From Actinomycetes bacterium (lineage in GTDB: Bacteria > Actinomycetota > Actinomycetes > Mycobacteriales > Cryptosporangiaceae), in the NCBI GenBank assembly GCA_025963185.1, contig JAOPVE010000544.1:1-48966 (forward strand): a stretch of DNA of 48,966 nt. The letters are read 5' to 3'. Positions 24,301 to 32,183 of this stretch are shown here, in pieces (positions within the stretch are counted from its first letter, which is position 1; every line of letters starts with the position of its first letter). The position numbers and the translations under genes were made by a program. The notes below the pieces were generated by a model that saw only the letters and a list, made by a program, of their open reading frames with translations, searched no databases and was not told the DNA's origin.

Positions 24301-27149
24301 GGGTACCAGCGGCCCTGGACGAACTCGACGCCCGCCCACTGCCCGGCCGCGTGGTCGCCCTCAAGCGGGCGGTCCAGCGTGATGGTGTTCGCGGCCTGGT
24401 CGACCGCGGTGATCTGCCGGACCTCGGGGCCCTGGCCGGACGCCGAGGCGTTCAGCGTCCCCGTGGCCGCGGGTCCGTCGGTGCCGAGCCCGACGCCCAG
24501 CCAGACGCCCTTCTGGAACTTCGCGACGCTGGTCAGGTGCAGCACCGTCGCGCCCTTGGCCACGGAGTCCGCGAGCTGCGGGTCCTCGGCCTTGTACGGC
24601 CGGACGGCCTGCTCGTAGGACATGCCGGTGATCACGCCATCGGAGGCCTGCGTGTCGAACTGCACATGGTGAATATGCATGTTGACCTGCGAGAACCCGT
24701 CCGCCGCGTTCTTGTCTGTCAGCTCGCTGGTGAGCGTGGTCGCCACGCAGTCACCGACGTTCGCGCGGATCGCCAGCGGCTGCATCGGCTTGGCGCCCGA
24801 GAGCACCGCGTCCTTGTCGTGGGCGAGCACGAACACCTTGCCCACCGGGTCGTAGTCCTTCGCCGAGACCTGCATGCCGTGCTCGATCGCGACGATGTTG
24901 AACCGGCGGATTCCCTCCGGCGAACCGTCGGAGCGCTTGGCCGGGCAGATCGCGTCGGTGCGGCCCGCGTACGGATCGACAGTGCCGGCCGTCTTCGGTG
25001 CGGTCGCGCCCAGCTCGCCGAGGTACGGAGCACCGGAGTGACCGGACGGCGAGAACGGCGGCCGGATCCCCAGGTGCGGGCGCATCAGCGGATACGCGGG
25101 ACGCCCGTTCAACGGGTTGAACAGCAGCACCGGACGGTCGCCGACGAACCGGTCGACCGGCAGCGCCGTCGCGTGCCCGGGCACGGTGTTGTAGTAGTCG
25201 ACCCAGCTGGTCTTGTCCTCGGGCTCACCGAGGTACTGCGCCGGGTTGGCCGGGTTGGTTCCCCAGTTCCACACCGTGGCGTCCTCGGCGTTCTTGCGCA
25301 CCCCCGGGCTCGGGAGCTGCGGGCGGATCCAGTCGTCGAGGTTCGCCGCCGTGATCGTCTGGCCGTTGATCGTCTTGCCGATCAGCGCGGTGGACTCGAC
25401 CGGGGCGGGCGGGTCGGTCCGGTCCGCCAGCGGGGCGAACTCGGGCTGCCGGGTGTCGTAGACCCGCCAGAACGACCACATGCCCGCGACGTAGTGCTCG
25501 GCGATGTGGCAGTGGAACAGGAAATCGCCCGCACCCTGCTGGACGCCGCCGGCGCCACCCTCGATCTCCAGGTTGTACGACTCGCCCGGGCCGAACGACT
25601 GCGAGTCCAGGCGCTCGGAGTCCGAGGCCTCCACCGGGTACTTGTTCAGGCCGGTGTGGGCGTAGTCGTAGGAGGAGTCCGCGACGGGGTTGAAGCGCCA
25701 GCGGATCCCGCCACCGTGCATGTGGAAGACGTGGAACATCTCGCTGCCAGCGTGCAGGATCCGGAACTTCGTCGGGTCACCGAGGTAGCCGCGCGGCATC
25801 GGGGTGGCCGGGTCGCCGAAGGTGTACGAGCCGTAGGCGTGCGCCTCCTGGTCGGGGGCTGGTTCGAGCCGGTCGTAGAAGGGCTCGGTCCGGTAGCTGA
25901 TCGCCCGGGTGCCCGGCCGGTACGCGTCGGTGTGCGGGTCAACGAAGGGCAGCGGCTGGTTGTTCTTGTTCAGCACCGCGTCCTTCTCGTTCTCGTTGCC
26001 GATCTCGTGGTAGAGCTGCACGTTCTCGCGGAACGACGGCCGCCCGTAGGGCTTGATGGTCATCTCCCAGCCCGACGGGGCCGTGACGGTGTGGGCCTCG
26101 TCCACCCCGTTGGGGTCCACGTAGGTCGAGCCGGGGGGCTCCACCACGAGGGATCCGAACAGGCCGTGGTTGACGAAGTCGCGGAAGCCCGCGCCCGGGT
26201 GCAGGTAGTGGGCGCCTTCGAGCGAGGCGTCCTCGGGCACGTAGTACGTGTAGGTCTTGGTCTCGCCCGCGGTGGGGTTCGAGGCCAGGTTGCGGCCGAC
26301 CGCGTCACCGGAGGATCCGGACAGCATGACGAGCCCGTCGATGTGCATCCCGAAGTCGCCGCCGGTGGCGTTGTTCGTGTACGTGATCGTGACGCAGTCA
26401 CCCTCGTTCGCGCGGATCACCAGCGGCTGGATCGCGTCGTTGCGCAGCCCGATCTGCACCTTCTGGGTCGCCTCCTGGTCCCGGATCGCGCCGATCTGGC
26501 TGGTCAGCGCGTACATCCGGCCCTTGGGATCGTGGTCGCCGAAGCGGTTCAGCGGAATGTTCACGTTGATCGCCTGGACGTCGTACGTGCGCGTCGGCGT
26601 CCCGTCCGGGCACGGGTTGTCCGCGGTCGGGGTGACGGTCGCGGCCGTGGCGGGCTGGCCGGCGGCGAGCGCCATCGCGCCGCCCGCGAGCGCCAGGACC
26701 GCGAACTGCGCGACGAGCCGGCGGCCGGTCCGGCGCAGGGTGGCCGCGGACGGCACCGGCACCGCGAACAGCAGGACGTGCGCGAGCGCGCTCGTCACCA
26801 GCGCGACCGGGAGAGCCAGCGCGAGATCCCGCGGCAGCTGCGCCGCGATCACCACGCCGGATCCGCCGAGAAGCTGCTGCGCGAGCGCGCCAGCGGCGAC
26901 GCCCGCCGCCGCCGCGATGCCCCCCGTGAGCACCTTCACGACCTCAGGCGCGCCCTTGACGAGCTGCCTCGACAGCCACAGCCCCACCACTACCGGTGGC
27001 AGGGCCAGCGCGGCCGCGAGCAGCCAGCTCGCGGTGAAACCGTCGGGCAGCGCGCCCGCGCGGCTGGCGAGCCAGGTCAGCCAGGCCGCCGGGACCGCCG
27101 CCAAGGGCACGGCCAGCGCGCCTAACCTAGACGTCGTGGTGGGATGCAT
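21315..27149 (-). CDS. Giant multicopper oxidase with polytopic membrane N-terminus
   Basis: About 1,944 aa; start MHPTTTSRLG has GGAG 8 nt upstream (another ATG at 27167). Residues 1-165 hold about five helices, ending in a cleavable-looking AAGQPATAA. Six cupredoxin-like domains follow in three pairs. Copper ligands: GMHIDG (about 270), HYLH (313), HVFHMHGG (471), HCHIAEHYVAGM (545; Cys and Met fit a type 1 site), MHIHHVQF (825) and FWHDHVDG (960). The third pair has lost them (VSFHLSGLT, THVFSLGG). Beyond about 1,550 come beta domains, including a chitobiase-like YYSLDGSAP and Fn3-like repeats. It resembles MnxG/MofA-type manganese oxidases, but substrate is not proven. It follows the small His-tailed membrane gene by 47 bp. 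Confidence 0.9.
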   Translation of the reverse strand: MHPTTTSRLGALAVPLAAVPAAWLTWLASRAGALPDGFTASWLLAAALALPPVVVGLWLSRQLVKGAPEVVKVLTGGIAAAAGVAAGALAQQLLGGSGVVIAAQLPRDLALALPVALVTSALAHVLLFAVPVPSAATLRRTGRRLVAQFAVLALAGGAMALAAGQPATAATVTPTADNPCPDGTPTRTYDVQAINVNIPLNRFGDHDPKGRMYALTSQIGAIRDQEATQKVQIGLRNDAIQPLVIRANEGDCVTITYTNNATGGDFGMHIDGLVMLSGSSGDAVGRNLASNPTAGETKTYTYYVPEDASLEGAHYLHPGAGFRDFVNHGLFGSLVVEPPGSTYVDPNGVDEAHTVTAPSGWEMTIKPYGRPSFRENVQLYHEIGNENEKDAVLNKNNQPLPFVDPHTDAYRPGTRAISYRTEPFYDRLEPAPDQEAHAYGSYTFGDPATPMPRGYLGDPTKFRILHAGSEMFHVFHMHGGGIRWRFNPVADSSYDYAHTGLNKYPVEASDSERLDSQSFGPGESYNLEIEGGAGGVQQGAGDFLFHCHIAEHYVAGMWSFWRVYDTRQPEFAPLADRTDPPAPVESTALIGKTINGQTITAANLDDWIRPQLPSPGVRKNAEDATVWNWGTNPANPAQYLGEPEDKTSWVDYYNTVPGHATALPVDRFVGDRPVLLFNPLNGRPAYPLMRPHLGIRPPFSPSGHSGAPYLGELGATAPKTAGTVDPYAGRTDAICPAKRSDGSPEGIRRFNIVAIEHGMQVSAKDYDPVGKVFVLAHDKDAVLSGAKPMQPLAIRANVGDCVATTLTSELTDKNAADGFSQVNMHIHHVQFDTQASDGVITGMSYEQAVRPYKAEDPQLADSVAKGATVLHLTSVAKFQKGVWLGVGLGTDGPAATGTLNASASGQGPEVRQITAVDQAANTITLDRPLEGDHAAGQWAGVEFVQGRWYPDVDLDNIFWHDHVDGIHTWAHGLVSQLIIEPRGSTYHDPRSGAEVDSGPIVDIHTTSALAPAAGVKGSYRELALLTIDKGFGNTLDSTLNMRANPLADRTDGTGDSSLKYSSYKYGDPITPLPRAYPKDPVVIRTVNVGATVDTLHVDGHNFSLENRYTNPDSTAKASTTDTIHYGISEKFSVILGGGAGGKNGTPGDYLYFNGINRRTADGAWGLIRVLPGKVTSDPGDPNYLRPLPGATTPGTVAALPTQTGGRPPVAGTATSPCAPGANVRAFDVTAVPVKSQLAGAKLAFVPSSIAAGVIAGTTRPDPLILHVAVGDCVQVKVTNSAKQGRVSFHLSGLTTDSASSGSAVGWNPDTTIPDGASRTYTYSADDARIGGGSITDLAGNGLDKQGLYGSFTVAPRGSTFTDPLSGAETNLGRAVVVHVPGKGDYRDFSVIMADSDPQIGSSFMPYRTVLDKPENALLNYQNAPRDLNRADAFSSAAFGDPATPIMQSYAGDPLTVHALVAPGSEQTHVFSLGGLSWLQDALTPDGQSVEAKGVGPWEMVTAHVLGGAGGIGHQPGDYYYGDMRRPFTEAGMWGLQRVLPKPAACPPAGMQLQCLALPAPVVPVATVTSGPSGLTTSKDMSFSFTSDTPDTAFACSLSTGADQFVPCRSPMGYQGEADGTYTFKVRPLSPDRVYGAAATRTFTVDTTAPTVSATMANGLVTLTSSEPGPVYYSLDGSAPADAVPYTSPIPVTASVRLRYQAVDVAGNASAIGEQQYTLPVGTGTDKTAPQLFTVPVPVLKPGGSGATGVPVSLSWSASDRSGIAGYTIRQSTDGTWSTLTLPSATATSTTLSLAPGHTYAFSVKAKDKAGNSTLEVTGVARTVSLLQETAAIRTGTWSNAAASSYSGGRAVFASSAATASFSVPSGSSLALLSATGMGQGIARIAVDGIESDQDFYASASAKGARVLGTGLASGSHTVKVTVLGTKRPQATGTRIDLDGLAVLS

Positions 27150-27196
27150 ACCGGTACTCCGTCTCATCGCTTCTGCTGTTGTGGCGTCTGCTGTGA

Positions 27197-27805
27197 TTAG
27201 TGGCTGTGGCCGGTGTCGGGCTGGGCGCCGAACGCGGCGTTCCCCAGCTCGATGACGATGGGCTTCGCAGATCCGGGATCGGTGAACTCCAGCTGCAGCC
27301 GCGCGCCGCTCCGGGGGACCACGAACGACAGGTGCCCCTGGATCCCCGCGTGCGGCAGGACCCGCGTGTTGGGCAGGTCCCCACTCGACGCCGCCTGGGC
27401 CGTCGTCTTCCCGCTCGCCGTCACCAGCAGCCGGAACTGCTTGGTGGTGAAGTCGATCGGCTTGTTCAGGTCGTTGGTCAGCGACACGGCGGTCTGGATC
27501 TGGGCGTGGTCCTCGTCGACCAGTCCGGACACCCCGTGGGTCGCGCCGGACAGGGCCCGGTGCGTGAGCCCGTCGACCGAGCGGACGAACTCCACGCCGA
27601 CGGTCCCGAAGCTCGTAGGCACCGGATCGTTGATGTGGTGTACCCCGCTGGCCTGCCCCGCGCCGGGACCGACGATCGTCAGCGCGAGCGCCGATCCGTA
27701 CGCCACCCCGACTACGGCGATGGCCATGGCGATCAGCGTGACGAGCAGGATCCGCAGGTTGGGAACGGATCCAGTGCGGCGCGGTGCGGCTGTGACGGCA
27801 GCCAT
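27197..27805 (-). CDS. Membrane-anchored extracytoplasmic protein with His tail
   Basis: 202 aa from an ATG with GAGGAGG upstream. One N-terminal helix (LRILLVTLIAMAIAVVGVAY) anchors a beta-rich outer domain (VSLTNDLNKPIDFTTKQFRLLV ... SFVVPRSGARLQLEF, split here by intervening residues), like the DUF4352/telomeric-repeat-like immunoglobulin folds of secreted actinobacterial proteins. His residues occur in VHHINDP, PHAGIQGH and the very C-terminus DTGHSH. It is the first gene of the oxidase transcript. I infer a metal-binding or assembly partner of the giant oxidase; the family itself I cannot name. Confidence 0.75.
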   Translation of the reverse strand: MAAVTAAPRRTGSVPNLRILLVTLIAMAIAVVGVAYGSALALTIVGPGAGQASGVHHINDPVPTSFGTVGVEFVRSVDGLTHRALSGATHGVSGLVDEDHAQIQTAVSLTNDLNKPIDFTTKQFRLLVTASGKTTAQAASSGDLPNTRVLPHAGIQGHLSFVVPRSGARLQLEFTDPGSAKPIVIELGNAAFGAQPDTGHSH

Positions 27806-27869
27806 CAGGTCCTCCTCGGGTGTTCTGACATTCACCGAGGACGGTCCCTCACGGACCTCTGGAAAAACC

Positions 27870-27885
27870 CTCAGCCAACTCCCAG
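27870..27885 (+). promoter_or_regulatory. Two 11-bp-phased NNCAG repeats upstream of the oxidase operon
   Basis: CTCAG-N6-CCCAG on the plus strand, 65-80 bp upstream of the His-tail gene start; CTGGA lies one further period upstream (27859). Orientation is opposite to that of the other sites relative to the gene. Confidence 0.35.
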
Positions 27886-27916
27886 CCCGCTGCCCGGCCC
27901 CGCGTGGGCGCCCATG

Positions 27917-27970
27917 GCGAAGTGCGGTAACGGGGACCGGTCGGGGCCGGTCGCAGTTACCGCACTTCGC
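27917..27970. repeat. Intergenic palindrome, family A copy 5
   Basis: Perfect 15-bp arms GCGAAGTGCGGTAAC and complement around a centre with two GACCGG/GGCCGG units. It starts 22 bp after the NarL-type regulator stop and precedes the oxidase operon promoter. Confidence 0.9.
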
Positions 27971-27992
27971 GAGAGTGGGACGGGGGGCAGGG

Positions 27993-28631
27993 TCAGGCGG
28001 GGCGGGCGGCCAGGCCGAGGCGGTGGGCGTGCAGGGCGGCCGCGGTCCGGTTGCCGACCGCGAGCGCCTGGTAGATGTGCGTGAGGTGGACCTTGACCGT
28101 GGCCTCGGAGATCCCCAGCGTGGTGGCGATCGACCGGTTCGACATGCCGGTGGCGAGGAGCGCGAGGACCTCCCGCTCGCGGTCCGTGAGGCCCTGCGGC
28201 GAGGATCCGGGGCCACCGGTGCGGGCCCGGAGGAGCACGCTCGCGGCGATGGCGGCCAGCGGCGACTCGCCCCGGAACGCGGCCCGGACCCCGCGCACGA
28301 GCTCGTCCGGATCGACGTCCTTGAGCAGGTACCCCTTCGCCCCGGCGTCGACCATGGCGACGATCCGCTCCCGGTCGGAGAACGAGGTCAGCCCGACCAC
28401 CCGGATCCCGGGGGCGGCCGCGACGATCCGGCGGGTGGCCTCGATGCCGTCGACTCCGGGCATCGACAGGTCCATGAGGACGACGTCGGGGCGCAGCGCG
28501 AGGGCCAGCTCGACGGCCTGTTCCCCGTCGGTGGCCTCGCCGACCACGTCGATATCGGCAACCGTGGCGAGCAGCTGGCGCAGCCCGGCGCGCATGAGCA
28601 CGTGATCGTCGGCCAGCAGCAGCCGGATCAT
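27993..28631 (-). CDS. NarL/LuxR-family response regulator
   Basis: 212 aa. Receiver RLLLADDHVLMRAGLRQLL, acceptor Asp in VVLMDLSMPG (about 54), Thr/Ser in VGLTSFSD and Lys in GYLLKDVDPDELV. The C-terminal LuxR helix-turn-helix reads LTDREREVLALLATG and SNRSIATTLGISEATVKVHL in the expected order. Its ATG overlaps the kinase stop (ATGA). Third gene of the SARP-kinase-regulator operon, directly upstream of the oxidase operon. Confidence 0.94.
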   Translation of the reverse strand: MIRLLLADDHVLMRAGLRQLLATVADIDVVGEATDGEQAVELALALRPDVVLMDLSMPGVDGIEATRRIVAAAPGIRVVGLTSFSDRERIVAMVDAGAKGYLLKDVDPDELVRGVRAAFRGESPLAAIAASVLLRARTGGPGSSPQGLTDREREVLALLATGMSNRSIATTLGISEATVKVHLTHIYQALAVGNRTAAALHAHRLGLAARPA

Positions 28632-30010
28632 CGCAGCGGCAGTTCGAACATGAAGGTGACTCCTTCTCCGGGTGCGGACGTGAGCTTGAGCTGGCCGTTC
28701 GCCTCGCTGGCCAGGTCGGACAACATGCGGATGCCGAAGTGCGGGCGGTCGTCGCCGGGCGGGACCGCGGGGTCGAAGCCGATCCCGTCGTCGGTGACAG
28801 TCAGTACGGCCCGCCGGGCGGTGGTGTCGAGGGTGACCCGCACGTGGGACGCCCCGGCGTGCACGGCCACGTTCCGCAGCGCCTCCTGCGCGGCCCGGAA
28901 CAGCGCGTCCCCGACCTCTGGACGCAGCGGCCGTGGGGACGGCATCTCCAGTGTGGTGGCGATCCCGGCCTCGGCGAGGGGTTCGAGCAGGCCGCCGAGT
29001 GCGGCGCGCAGCCCGGCCTCGTCGCGGTTGGGCGGGTAGATCTCGGAGATCAGGGTGCGCAGGCCCATGACTCCGGACCGGGTTGCGGCGGCCGCGGAGT
29101 CGATCCGGTCGGTTAGCTCGTGGGGGTCTGCGCCGCCGATCCGGTCGGTGGCCCGTGCTTCCGGGGATCCGGCGAACGCGGGCTGGAGTTCCTTGCTCAG
29201 CGCGGCCAGGCTGAACGACACCCCGGCGAGCTGCTGGACCACGCCGTCGTGCAGGTCGCGGGCGATCCGGCGGCGCTCGGCATCGGAGGCGTCCATCGCC
29301 CGCCACTGCAGCACCTCGCGCTCGCGCTGGCCCTGCCGCAGCCGCCGCACGAGCCGCCAGGCCAGCGGGAGCTGAAGCGCCTCCAGCGCGAGCAGGGCGA
29401 GTACGAACGCGGGCGCCACGGCACCGCCGATGCTGTCGGCGCGCGCGGTGATCGAGTCGAAGCGCAGGTAGATCTCCCACAGCAGCGGCCTGCCGCTGGG
29501 GGTGAGGACCCGCTCGTAGACCTGCAGCAGCTGGCCGTAGGAGTGTTCGAGCTTGTTCTCGTCGGCGGCGAGATCGGACAGGTTGGCCGTGGCGTTGCCG
29601 GTCGCCAGCACTTCCCGGTCGTCCGCTTCGAGCGCGAACCTCTCGCCGATGAGCCGGGGATCGTCCGAGTACACGATGGTGCCGTCAGCGGTCCACAGCT
29701 TGACCCGGACCTGCCGGTCGCTGCTCAGGTGCGTGCGGACGATCCGGTCGAACTCGGCGACCGCGGCCGGATCCCCGGCCGCGAGCGCGTCGGTGATCGC
29801 GGGCTGGACGACGTGCCTGGTCTGCAGGTCCGCGATCTCGCGGGCCTGCAGCACGGCCTCCTTGGTGGCGGCACTGCGCAGCGCGGCCATGCCGATGAGC
29901 GCGAGCACGACCAGCGCGGCGATCCCGGCGACGGCGAACTGCCCGATCGCCACGGCCCCGGACATCTCCCGCCCGGGACCATGCCGACGGGACCGGGAGC
30001 GCAGCCTCAC
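28628..30010 (-). CDS. NarL-type sensor histidine kinase (HisKA_3)
   Basis: 460 aa from a GTG that overlaps the SARP stop (GTGA); an ATG at 29965 lies directly after GGGAG and is less likely. TM1 is about residues 22-43, then a periplasmic sensor of about 140 residues with PAS/Cache-like features (VKLWTADGTIVYSDDPRLIGE), and TM2 about 190-212. The dimerisation box is RRRIARDLHDGVVQQLAG (His about 252), followed by HATPase with FRAAQEALRNVAVHAGA, DDGIGFDP and GIRMLSDLA. The sensor type suggests a small extracellular ligand or redox cue. Unit with the downstream regulator and the upstream SARP. Confidence 0.93.
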   Translation of the reverse strand: MRLRSRSRRHGPGREMSGAVAIGQFAVAGIAALVVLALIGMAALRSAATKEAVLQAREIADLQTRHVVQPAITDALAAGDPAAVAEFDRIVRTHLSSDRQVRVKLWTADGTIVYSDDPRLIGERFALEADDREVLATGNATANLSDLAADENKLEHSYGQLLQVYERVLTPSGRPLLWEIYLRFDSITARADSIGGAVAPAFVLALLALEALQLPLAWRLVRRLRQGQREREVLQWRAMDASDAERRRIARDLHDGVVQQLAGVSFSLAALSKELQPAFAGSPEARATDRIGGADPHELTDRIDSAAAATRSGVMGLRTLISEIYPPNRDEAGLRAALGGLLEPLAEAGIATTLEMPSPRPLRPEVGDALFRAAQEALRNVAVHAGASHVRVTLDTTARRAVLTVTDDGIGFDPAVPPGDDRPHFGIRMLSDLASEANGQLKLTSAPGEGVTFMFELPLR

Positions 30011-31917
30011 GCCGTGCCCGCGGCCAGGTAGAGCGGCTGGCGGATCGAGGCGGGGTGGCTGGCGATCCGGTTCCGGCGGTCCCCGGCCTGGTCCCGGCGC
30101 TCCCGGACCGGCGGGAACGCCGCGACCTCGGACCGGCGATCCGCTGTGGACTCGGCAGAGCGGACCAGCCCGCCGAGCACCCGCTGGCGGGCCGCCGACA
30201 TGGTGCCGGCCAGGGTGTCGCGCACGACCGGGTACCGGAACTCGAAGCCGCGCCCGGCGGCCCGCAGCATCCCGGAGTCGGACAGCTCCTCCAGCCGGTC
30301 GACGGCGGGCAGCGGCTGGATCCCGAGCACCCTGGCCAGCTCCTCGGGACCGCAGGGCTGCGGGAGCCAGGCGGCCACGGCGGCGGTCCGGAACAGGTCC
30401 GGGCCGAGCTCGGCGGATCGGGTGAGCACGAGTTCGCGCAGGTTGCTGGGCTCGGCGAGCCATCCGGCGACGTAGAGGGGCAGGCCGCCGGTGTGCTCGG
30501 CGAGGTCCGCTCCGTCGATGCCGCCGGGTCCGGCGAGGCCGTCGAGGTCGGCGGCGGTGAGCGGCCACAGGGTGAGGCGGGCGGCGGGTTCGAGCCGGGC
30601 CAGCGCGCGGTGGCCGCCGGTGCGGCAGGCGAAGATCAGCGCGCCGGACGAGGGCCCGTCGAGGCGCCGGGCGGCCGAGGCGAGGATCGCCACGCTCTCC
30701 GGATCCGCCCAGTGCGCGTCGTCGACGAGCAGCACGACGGGCCGCTGCCGGAGCAGGCTGCACAGGGCTTCGAGGACGATCGCCCGCGCGCCACCGGCCG
30801 AGGGATCCGCGGTGGTGAACGTGTCGAGTACCAGTTCGGTGACCGACGGATCCGACGACAGCGCCCGGACCACGTCCCCCAGCAGCGCGCCACGCAGGTC
30901 GCTCTCGAACTGCGCGCAGCGGATCCGCACGACGTGCCGTCCGGCGATGGTGCCCGCCAGTTCGTCGAGGAGCCGAGTCTTGCCGGCCCCGGTCTCGCCG
31001 TCGACGATCGCTACGGCCAGGCCGGTCGCCGCCGCGGCGCCCGAGGGGGCGGCCGTACCCGAGCACAGCGCGGTGAGCTGGGCCAGCTCGCCGGACCGCC
31101 CCACCAGCGGCAGGGATCCGGACGCCGGAGCCGCGGTCACGACCACGGGCGCCACGGCATCGCCGGGACCGGGCAGCAGCGCGCTCAGCGGGGCCCTGGC
31201 GAGGATCGCCTCGTGTAACGCGGACGTCTCGCGCATCGGCTCCAGGCCGGCCTCGTCCCGCAGGATCCGCTGGCAGGTGCGGTAGGTCAGCAGGGCCTCC
31301 TGCTGGTTGCCCGCGCCGTAGTGGGCGGTCATCAGCAGGCGGTAGCCGTCCTCGGCGAGCGAGTCGGCGCGGACGGCCGTGGTCGCGTACTCGGTCGCCT
31401 TGGGCATGTTGCCCCCGGCGAGGGCGGCCTGGGCGGCGGCGATGACCAGCCGCTGGTAGCGCTGGCCGTAGTAGCCGCGGGCCTTCATCGCCCAGTCCGC
31501 GTAGGGCTCGTCCTCCAGCAGCTCGGCGCTGGCCAGGCCGATCGCCTGTTCGAGCTGCGGCAGGGTCGTCGCGCGGTCCGCGAGCTCGGTGAACGCGGTG
31601 ATGTCGAGCCACGCTCGCCCGTTGTCGATCCGGTAGCCGCCGTGACCGGTGACCAGCAGGGACTCCTGCGGCCGGCCACCGGGGTTGAGCCGCTTGCGCA
31701 CCAGCGAGACGTAGTGCTCCACGGTGCTCGCGAAGTTGACCGGCAGCTTCTCGCCCCACAACAGATCCGCGAGCTGGTCCTTCGCGACGAACCGGCCTTC
31801 CTGCAGCAGCAGGATCTCCAGCAGCTGCTTGGGCTTGCGGCCGCCGAAGTCGCGGCTACCCAGCGTGCGGGTGGCAGCCGTCGCCTGCAACGTGCCGAAC
31901 AGGGTGAAGCTAGTCAC
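30007..31917 (-). CDS. SARP/BTAD-AAA regulator (AfsR-like, lacking TPR tail)
   Basis: 636 aa from a GTG with GGAGG 8 nt upstream. An OmpR-like winged helix (GRKPKQLLEILLLQEG ... STVEHYVSLVRKRLNP) is followed by a bacterial transcriptional activation domain to about 245. A STAND/AAA ATPase then has Walker A VDGETGAGKTRLL (about 307) and Walker B VVLLVDDAHWAD (about 400). The protein ends about 100 residues after a winged-helix-like segment, without the long TPR region of AfsR. SARPs bind direct repeats and activate operons. It heads an operon with a two-component system, and an 11-bp-phased repeat lies 17-43 bp upstream of the start. I infer control of the adjacent copper/heme genes. Confidence 0.92.
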   Translation of the reverse strand: MTSFTLFGTLQATAATRTLGSRDFGGRKPKQLLEILLLQEGRFVAKDQLADLLWGEKLPVNFASTVEHYVSLVRKRLNPGGRPQESLLVTGHGGYRIDNGRAWLDITAFTELADRATTLPQLEQAIGLASAELLEDEPYADWAMKARGYYGQRYQRLVIAAAQAALAGGNMPKATEYATTAVRADSLAEDGYRLLMTAHYGAGNQQEALLTYRTCQRILRDEAGLEPMRETSALHEAILARAPLSALLPGPGDAVAPVVVTAAPASGSLPLVGRSGELAQLTALCSGTAAPSGAAAATGLAVAIVDGETGAGKTRLLDELAGTIAGRHVVRIRCAQFESDLRGALLGDVVRALSSDPSVTELVLDTFTTADPSAGGARAIVLEALCSLLRQRPVVLLVDDAHWADPESVAILASAARRLDGPSSGALIFACRTGGHRALARLEPAARLTLWPLTAADLDGLAGPGGIDGADLAEHTGGLPLYVAGWLAEPSNLRELVLTRSAELGPDLFRTAAVAAWLPQPCGPEELARVLGIQPLPAVDRLEELSDSGMLRAAGRGFEFRYPVVRDTLAGTMSAARQRVLGGLVRSAESTADRRSEVAAFPPVRERRDQAGDRRNRIASHPASIRQPLYLAAGTA

Positions 31918-31933
31918 CGGCTGCCTCCGTGCC

Positions 31934-31960
31934 CTGGGCCGATCCTGAACGTGGCCTGAA
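31934..31960 (-). promoter_or_regulatory. Three 11-bp-phased repeats upstream of the SARP operon
   Basis: Plus-strand CTGGG (31934), CTGAA (31945) and CTGAA (31956); coding strand TTCAG-N6-TTCAG-N6-CCCAG. Compared with the site upstream of response regulator 1, both contain CTGGG-N6-CTGAACGT at the same phase. Confidence 0.5.
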
Positions 31961-32183
31961 AACCGTAACTCTCAGCAACTTCTTAACGACTCGGGTGATG
32001 AGGCGGGGGTCGTACGACGATCCGCGATCAGGACACCTCCGATCGTCCGGAATCCTGTCGGCGCCACGGATCGCGGTATCTGGGCGCCCGTAGGTGCCTC
32101 TGTTCGGTCTGTGGCGGCCCAGGCTGACCATCGTTTCCGGATGTGCGGGGCTGAACTGCGGCCCGCCGGGGTAAGGAGCCGTC

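Noticed and set aside
23778-27125. 1,115-codon plus-strand open frame
   Set aside because: Mirror frame of the multicopper oxidase; composition V/R/D/H-rich with no recognisable motif.
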